A stretch of 64,000 nucleotides of DNA. Origin: Roseitalea sp. (GTDB lineage Bacteria; Pseudomonadota; Alphaproteobacteria; Rhizobiales; Rhizobiaceae). Below the pieces are notes generated by a model. It did no database searches and was not told the origin of the DNA. It saw only the letters and a list, made by a program, of their open reading frames with translations. Below are positions 60,256-64,000 of this stretch, piece after piece (the first letter of the stretch is position 1; the number at the start of each line of letters is the position of its first letter). Location: assembly GCA_017642895.1 (NCBI GenBank), contig JAEPON010000006.1, positions 124,001-188,000 of the forward strand. Direction: 5' to 3'. The position numbers were made by a program, and so were the translations under genes.

Positions 60256-61008
60256 ATGGCTGAACTCCGTAACGTTCAATATCAGACGGGCGCTGGCGCC
60301 CGCACCCATGACGCCAGCATCGATGAGGGCCTGCGCACCTACATGATGCGCGTCTACAACTACATGGCTCTGGGCATTGCCATGACCACGGTCGTCACGC
60401 TCGGCGTGGCGCAGATACCGGGGGTCCTGAGCGCCCTGAGCAGCCTGAGCATCGTGTTCTTCATCGGCATCATCGCGTTCAGTTGGTTCGGTCCGCGCAT
60501 GGTGCTGAACGCGAAAAGCGAGACGATGGCACATGCCGCCTACTGGGCCTATGCGGTCCTTTGGGGACTGGCGATCGCGCCGATGGTCGTCGCCTATCTC
60601 AATGTCGCACCGGGCCTTGTCGCCCAGGCGTTCGCGATCACAGCGGCCCTGTTCGGATCGATGAGCCTTTTGGGCTACACCACCAAGCGCAATCTGACAG
60701 GCATTGGCCAGTTCGCCGTCATGGCCATGATCGGACTGATCATCGCGATGGTCGTCACGGTTGTCATGTCGCTCTTTGGCGCTGCGATCAGCCCGTGGGT
60801 CAGCTTTGGCTTCTCGGCAATCTATGTTGTCCTGATCTCGGCGATCACGGCCTGGGAGACCCAGGAAATCAAGCAGATGTATGTGGCAAGCGATGGTCAG
60901 GCCGTTGAAACGCGCAAGTCGATCTTCGGCGCGTTCCTGCTTTATGGCAGCTTCATCAGCATGTTCATTCACATCCTGAACCTGCTGGGTTTCATGAACC
61001 AGGATTAA
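60256..61008 (+). CDS. Bax inhibitor-1/YccA family membrane protein
   Basis: 250-residue protein with seven helices. In bacteria such proteins (YccA) modulate the membrane protease FtsH; some BI-1 proteins leak calcium. MRVYNYMALGIAMTTVVTLG, the middle helices and GAFLLYGSFISMFIHILNLLGF are the family pattern. A 212-bp gap upstream is free for its promoter, and a strong terminator follows. Confidence 0.9.
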   Translation: MAELRNVQYQTGAGARTHDASIDEGLRTYMMRVYNYMALGIAMTTVVTLGVAQIPGVLSALSSLSIVFFIGIIAFSWFGPRMVLNAKSETMAHAAYWAYAVLWGLAIAPMVVAYLNVAPGLVAQAFAITAALFGSMSLLGYTTKRNLTGIGQFAVMAMIGLIIAMVVTVVMSLFGAAISPWVSFGFSAIYVVLISAITAWETQEIKQMYVASDGQAVETRKSIFGAFLLYGSFISMFIHILNLLGFMNQD

Positions 61009-61032
61009 GCGCCATCGTTGACGCATCGGATC

Positions 61033-61062
61033 AGGGCGGCCTTCGGGCCGCCCTTTTCTTTT
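61033..61062 (+). terminator. Rho-independent terminator after the BI-1 gene
   Basis: GGGCGGCC pairs with GGCCGCCC over a TTCG loop and is followed by TTTTCTTTT. Confidence 0.88.
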
Positions 61063-61109
61063 GCGCGCAATTCTGGTTCTTGGGTGCGACCACAGAACGC
61101 TGTTCCGCC

Positions 61110-61679
61110 ATGACTGCCTCCTTTTCCCTGACAGACACGACCGATGCCGACATTCCGGCAATCACGGCCATCTATGCCGATGCGGTGCTGAACGGCACGG
61201 CCAGTTTCGAGCTCGATCCGCCTGACGCAACCGAGATGCGGCGTCGCTTCAATGCCGTCCGTCGGGCGGGCTATCCGCATATCGTCGCGCGTGACGGGTC
61301 GGGCGCGTTGCTTGGCTATGCCTATGCAAGCAGCTATCGGACCCGGCCCGCCTACCGGTGGTCGGTGGAAGATTCGGTCTATGTGGCGCCGTCCGCCAAG
61401 GGGCGCGGTGTCGGCAAAACGCTTCTGGCCGAAATCATCGCCCGCTGTGAAGCCTCGGGGTTCCGCCAGATGGTCGCGATCATAGGCGGCTCGGAGCATG
61501 CGGCCTCGATCGGCCTGCATGAGGCGCTGGGCTTTGCCCATGCGGGCACGTTGCCGGCAACCGGCTTCAAGCATGGGCGATGGCTCGATTCGGTGCTGAT
61601 GCAAAGGCCGCTCGGCGACGGCGCATCCACGCTGCCGGACCCCGGTACCTATCCCGGAACCCTGTACCGGCCTGCCTGA
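61110..61679 (+). CDS. GNAT N-acetyltransferase (phosphinothricin/methionine-sulfone acetyltransferase type)
   Basis: 189-residue acetyltransferase. The N-terminal IPAITAIYADAVLNGTASFELDPPD and middle RTRPAYRWSVEDSVYVAP are typical of Pat/MddA proteins. GRGVGKTLLAEIIARCEASG is the acetyl-CoA loop, and GFKHGRWLDSVLMQRPLG the C-terminal signature. The usual physiological substrate is probably an oxidised methionine. The ATG at 61110 is chosen. Confidence 0.87.
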   Translation: MTASFSLTDTTDADIPAITAIYADAVLNGTASFELDPPDATEMRRRFNAVRRAGYPHIVARDGSGALLGYAYASSYRTRPAYRWSVEDSVYVAPSAKGRGVGKTLLAEIIARCEASGFRQMVAIIGGSEHAASIGLHEALGFAHAGTLPATGFKHGRWLDSVLMQRPLGDGASTLPDPGTYPGTLYRPA

Positions 61680-61687
61680 AAAGGCCG

Positions 61688-62056
61688 TCAGCTCGACTGG
61701 ACGAGCCGGATCTGCTTGTCGAACAGTTTGAGCAACTGGGTGAGATCGTGGCCGCGCTTGAGCACCATGCCCGACGCATTGATCACCGCATAGGCGCCCT
61801 GTTTGCGCGCCAGTTTCGGGCTCTTTTCGATCCGGTAGAGCGGCATTTCCGATGTGCGACGGAAAACCGAGAAAACCGCCCGGTCCCTCAGGTGCGATAT
61901 GCCGTAGTCGCGCCATTCGCCGCCGGCGACCATGAAGCTGTAAACGCGCAGGATCTGGTCCAGTTCACGCCGCTCGAACTTCACCTCGTCGGGTTGACGC
62001 TGCCGACGGACCTTGCCCAGTGCGACGACGTTGCCATTGTCCGCGCCTGCCCCCAT
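61688..62056 (-). CDS. DUF2794 family protein
   Basis: 122-residue cytoplasmic protein found in alphaproteobacteria. FERRELDQILRVYSFMVAGGEWRDYGISHLRDRAVFSVFRR and LYRIEKSPKLARKQGAYAVI form the domain. Function is unknown. It converges on the GNAT gene eight bases away. Confidence 0.85.
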   Translation of the reverse strand: MGAGADNGNVVALGKVRRQRQPDEVKFERRELDQILRVYSFMVAGGEWRDYGISHLRDRAVFSVFRRTSEMPLYRIEKSPKLARKQGAYAVINASGMVLKRGHDLTQLLKLFDKQIRLVQSS

Positions 62057-62448
62057 GCTGCCCGGCGCGTTTTCGTCATCGGAACCGTCTATGGCTCGCC
62101 TCCCCGCACATCGTGTGAACCAACCGCCATGGTTGCCCGAAACGGCGCGCCGCGCAAGCCGCGCCGATGCAGGTTAACGCATCGTAAATGGCGAGGTCAC
62201 ACTGTTCCTGACGCGGTTGGCAAGCGTGATGACCTGCCCCGTTTTCGCCGCAAGTCGAACACACGGGCGCCCGGTTTTATCTGAAAATGAGCACTCGCAC
62301 GGGGGCGGCTTCAAGCCCGGCCAGACCGCCGTGCGACATGCGGCCCACCCCGCAAACAGGGTGACCGCAAGGCCGGACCGGGGCGGTAATTGGATAATCT
62401 GTTGCCCCCAGCCCCGATGCTGTCCGGGTCCGGCCTAAATCCTGATTG
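62057..62448. other. Intergenic region, 392 bases
   Basis: No convincing gene, RNA or repeat. It should contain the promoter of the DUF2794 gene. The neighbouring DUF1223 gene ends here without a clear terminator. Confidence 0.5.
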
Positions 62449-63231
62449 TCAGCCCTGCTCGATATTGGTCAGCTTCGCGGCCCCGTAGATCGGGCCCGGT
62501 GCCCCGTTGATTGCGGCCTGCAGCAGGACCGCGCAGCCGGTCGCGCCGTGCCGGGCAAGTTTTCCGCGCGGCAGGTCGATGCTCATCGCATGGCCGTCCC
62601 ACATGCCAAGTGTCTGCTGTGCCAGAACGGCGTTGGCGTAGACCATCGCGCGGCCGGCATTTTCGCCGCGCGCGATCTCCACCTGGCTGCGGTCGCGATA
62701 ATAGACGATGGTCAGCAACATTTCCGCGCCGCCCGGCTTGGTGCCGTCGCCGACACCGACCGACAGGCGCTCGCCATCCATATCGACCGCGACGGGGACG
62801 GTCGGCCCTTGTCCTGCCGCATCATGGTCCGCGATCAAGTTCCGGATCCGGGATTTGTAGCCGCCATTGAGATGGTCGCGGCCATTGACGATCGCCTGCG
62901 GCGTGTAGACCGAGCGGTTGCCGAGCGTTCTGGCATAGGCGCGCTGGCGAGCCGTGTTGTCGGCGCTCGCCAGCGTGTCTTTCCAGCCCAGATAGTCCCA
63001 ATAGTCGACATGATAGCCAAGGGCCAGAATGTCCGGGTCGGCGGCGAATTCGGCCAATGCCGCATCGGCGGGCGGGCAGGAACTGCAGCCCTGGCTGGTG
63101 AACAGTTCGACCACGCCCGAGATTGCGGACGATGCCCGCGCCGGACCGAATGACATGGCGGCCAGGCTTGCCGCCGCACCGGTCAACATTGTTCGCCGTG
63201 TAATGGCGGTCTTTGGCGTAGATGAGCGCAT
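62449..63231 (-). CDS. DUF1223 family thioredoxin-like secreted protein
   Basis: 260-residue exported protein. The N-terminal twin arginines (TRRTMLTGAAASLAAMSFG) look like a Tat signal peptide, cut near ARA. VVELFTSQGCSSCPPADAALAEFA holds a CxxC-type motif and the thioredoxin-like fold, continuing with HVDYWDYLGWKD and YTPQAIVNGRDHLNG. Function is unknown. It is a common gene in this order. Confidence 0.88.
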   Translation of the reverse strand: MRSSTPKTAITRRTMLTGAAASLAAMSFGPARASSAISGVVELFTSQGCSSCPPADAALAEFAADPDILALGYHVDYWDYLGWKDTLASADNTARQRAYARTLGNRSVYTPQAIVNGRDHLNGGYKSRIRNLIADHDAAGQGPTVPVAVDMDGERLSVGVGDGTKPGGAEMLLTIVYYRDRSQVEIARGENAGRAMVYANAVLAQQTLGMWDGHAMSIDLPRGKLARHGATGCAVLLQAAINGAPGPIYGAAKLTNIEQG

Positions 63232-63301
63232 CGCCGGAAACTACCGGCTTGGCGCCTCACCCGAAACTCACTTTCCGGTGAAACGTGATACGCCTTGCAA
63301 C

Positions 63302-64000
63302 TCACTCGGCGGCCATGGCCGCCGGCGCCGGCGCGGTCCGGACCATGTGGTCAGCATCGATCCGGGCAGCGATCATGTCGGCCGTGGCCGCGCTCAGCGT
63401 CCAGCCCAGATGGCCATGGCCGGTGTTGTAGTAGACACCCGGTGCGCGGCCGGGACCGACCTTCGGCATCATGCTTGGCATCATCGGCCGCAGCCCGGCC
63501 CAGGGCATGACATGCTCGGTGCGCATGGCCGGGAAGTGCCGCTCGCACCATTTGACCAGCGGCGCGATCCGTTCGGCGCGGATGTCACGGTTGAAGCCGG
63601 CGAATTCGGCAGTGCCGGCGACGCGGAACCGGTTCGCGCCCAGCCGGCTGGTGACGATCTTGGCGTCATCGTCGAGAAGGCTCATCCACGGTGCGGCGGC
63701 CCGGCTCTCTTCGTCGGTCAGATCGACGGTGATCGAATAGCCCTTGACCGGATAGACATTGACCCGGTCGCCCAGCTGCGTGGCAAGCGCCCGGCTGGCG
63801 GTGCCCGCGCAGATCACCACCGCATCGAAACGGGCGTCACGGGCCGAACCGCGATGATCGAACGACACCGTGACCCCGTCGCGGTTGCAGGCAAGCCGGG
63901 TGATCTCGGCCTCATTGACGAAGGTCGCGCCGCGCCGTGCGGCTGCGTCCGCAAGGCCGACCGAGAATTTGTGGATGTCGCCGGTCGAATCGCTCTGCGT
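63302..64000 (-). CDS. FAD-dependent D-amino acid dehydrogenase-like protein (3' part)
   Basis: C-terminal 232 codons of a DadA-like oxidoreductase; the gene begins beyond the right edge. TQSDSTGDIHKFSVGLADAA, AVVICAGTASRALATQLGDR, VNVYPVKGYSITVDL and WAGLRPMMPSMMPKVG with YYNTGHGHLGWTLS are DadA motifs. The FAD-binding N-terminus is not visible. The substrate may be a D-amino acid or another amine. No alr or dadX gene is present in the visible part. Confidence 0.87.
   Translation of the reverse strand, partial: TQSDSTGDIHKFSVGLADAAARRGATFVNEAEITRLACNRDGVTVSFDHRGSARDARFDAVVICAGTASRALATQLGDRVNVYPVKGYSITVDLTDEESRAAAPWMSLLDDDAKIVTSRLGANRFRVAGTAEFAGFNRDIRAERIAPLVKWCERHFPAMRTEHVMPWAGLRPMMPSMMPKVGPGRAPGVYYNTGHGHLGWTLSAATADMIAARIDADHMVRTAPAPAAMAAE

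Noticed and set aside
62217..62438. Short plus-strand frame in the DUF2794/DUF1223 gap
   Set aside because: No ribosome site, no domain and poor coding character; treated as intergenic.

Overview
The window is about 64 kb of GC-rich, densely coding alphaproteobacterial chromosome. Gene content and order point to Hyphomicrobiales (Rhizobiales): an IalB-family protein, DUF2794 and DUF1223 proteins, an atpHAGDC operon next to priA, the block rplU-rpmA-GNAT-obgE-proB-proA-nadD-rsfS-rlmH-envC-ctpA-(divergent polysaccharide deacetylase)-rppH, an imuA-imuB-dnaE2 mutasome, and a LexA box of the alphaproteobacterial GAAC-N7-GAAC type. The left edge lies inside bchE (anaerobic Mg-protoporphyrin monomethyl ester cyclase), so the organism is probably a bacteriochlorophyll-making phototroph, and a photosynthesis gene cluster may continue to the left. 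I did not assign a genus.

Layout. 1-1141: 5' part of bchE (minus) with a perfect PpsR/CrtJ palindrome overlapping an FNR/FnrL box in its promoter. 1245-4110: an EamA transporter, and an amino-acid ABC permease and binding protein with a small membrane-protein gene on the other strand between them. 4222-6290: rplS-trmD-rimM. 6387-10357: xerC, a TraB/GumN protein, rlmN and ialB. 10696-11646: an ECF11-like sigma factor and a small lipoprotein. 11873-18128: sdhCDA and sdhB, separated by an OpgB-like phosphoglycerol transferase and an FkbM methyltransferase. 18192-24927: a phosphatase, periplasmic msrA, an acyltransferase, a methyltransferase, a transaldolase, priA and a DUF4345 protein. 25136-30261: atpH-A-G-D, an extra 62-residue membrane-protein gene, then atpC. 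30319-43621 (almost all minus): the rppH to rplU housekeeping block. 43920-45153: tRNA-Ser(CGA), a lower-GC segment with a GNAT gene and an AT-rich gap, then a truncated, apparently frameshifted gene remnant. 45150-51705: an OsmC-family gene, a small hypothetical gene and the LexA-controlled imuA-imuB-dnaE2 operon. 51861-64000: a diguanylate cyclase, an AEC transporter, small metabolic genes, the tesA/ybbA/ybbP locus, a BI-1 protein, a GNAT, DUF2794 and DUF1223 proteins, and the 3' part of a DadA-like oxidase.

How the genes work together. Most are core functions: respiration (Sdh, F1-ATPase), translation and ribosome assembly (rplS, rplU, rpmA, obgE, rsfS, rlmH, rlmN, trmD, rimM), cell-wall remodelling (an EnvC-like activator with CtpA), proline and NAD synthesis, replication restart (priA) and SOS mutagenesis. 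I saw no CRISPR array, insertion sequence, prophage or recognisable defence system. The least expected items are the overlapping light/oxygen operators at bchE, the cell-envelope pair inside the sdh operon, the small membrane protein inside the atp operon, and the probable insertion scar next to tRNA-Ser.
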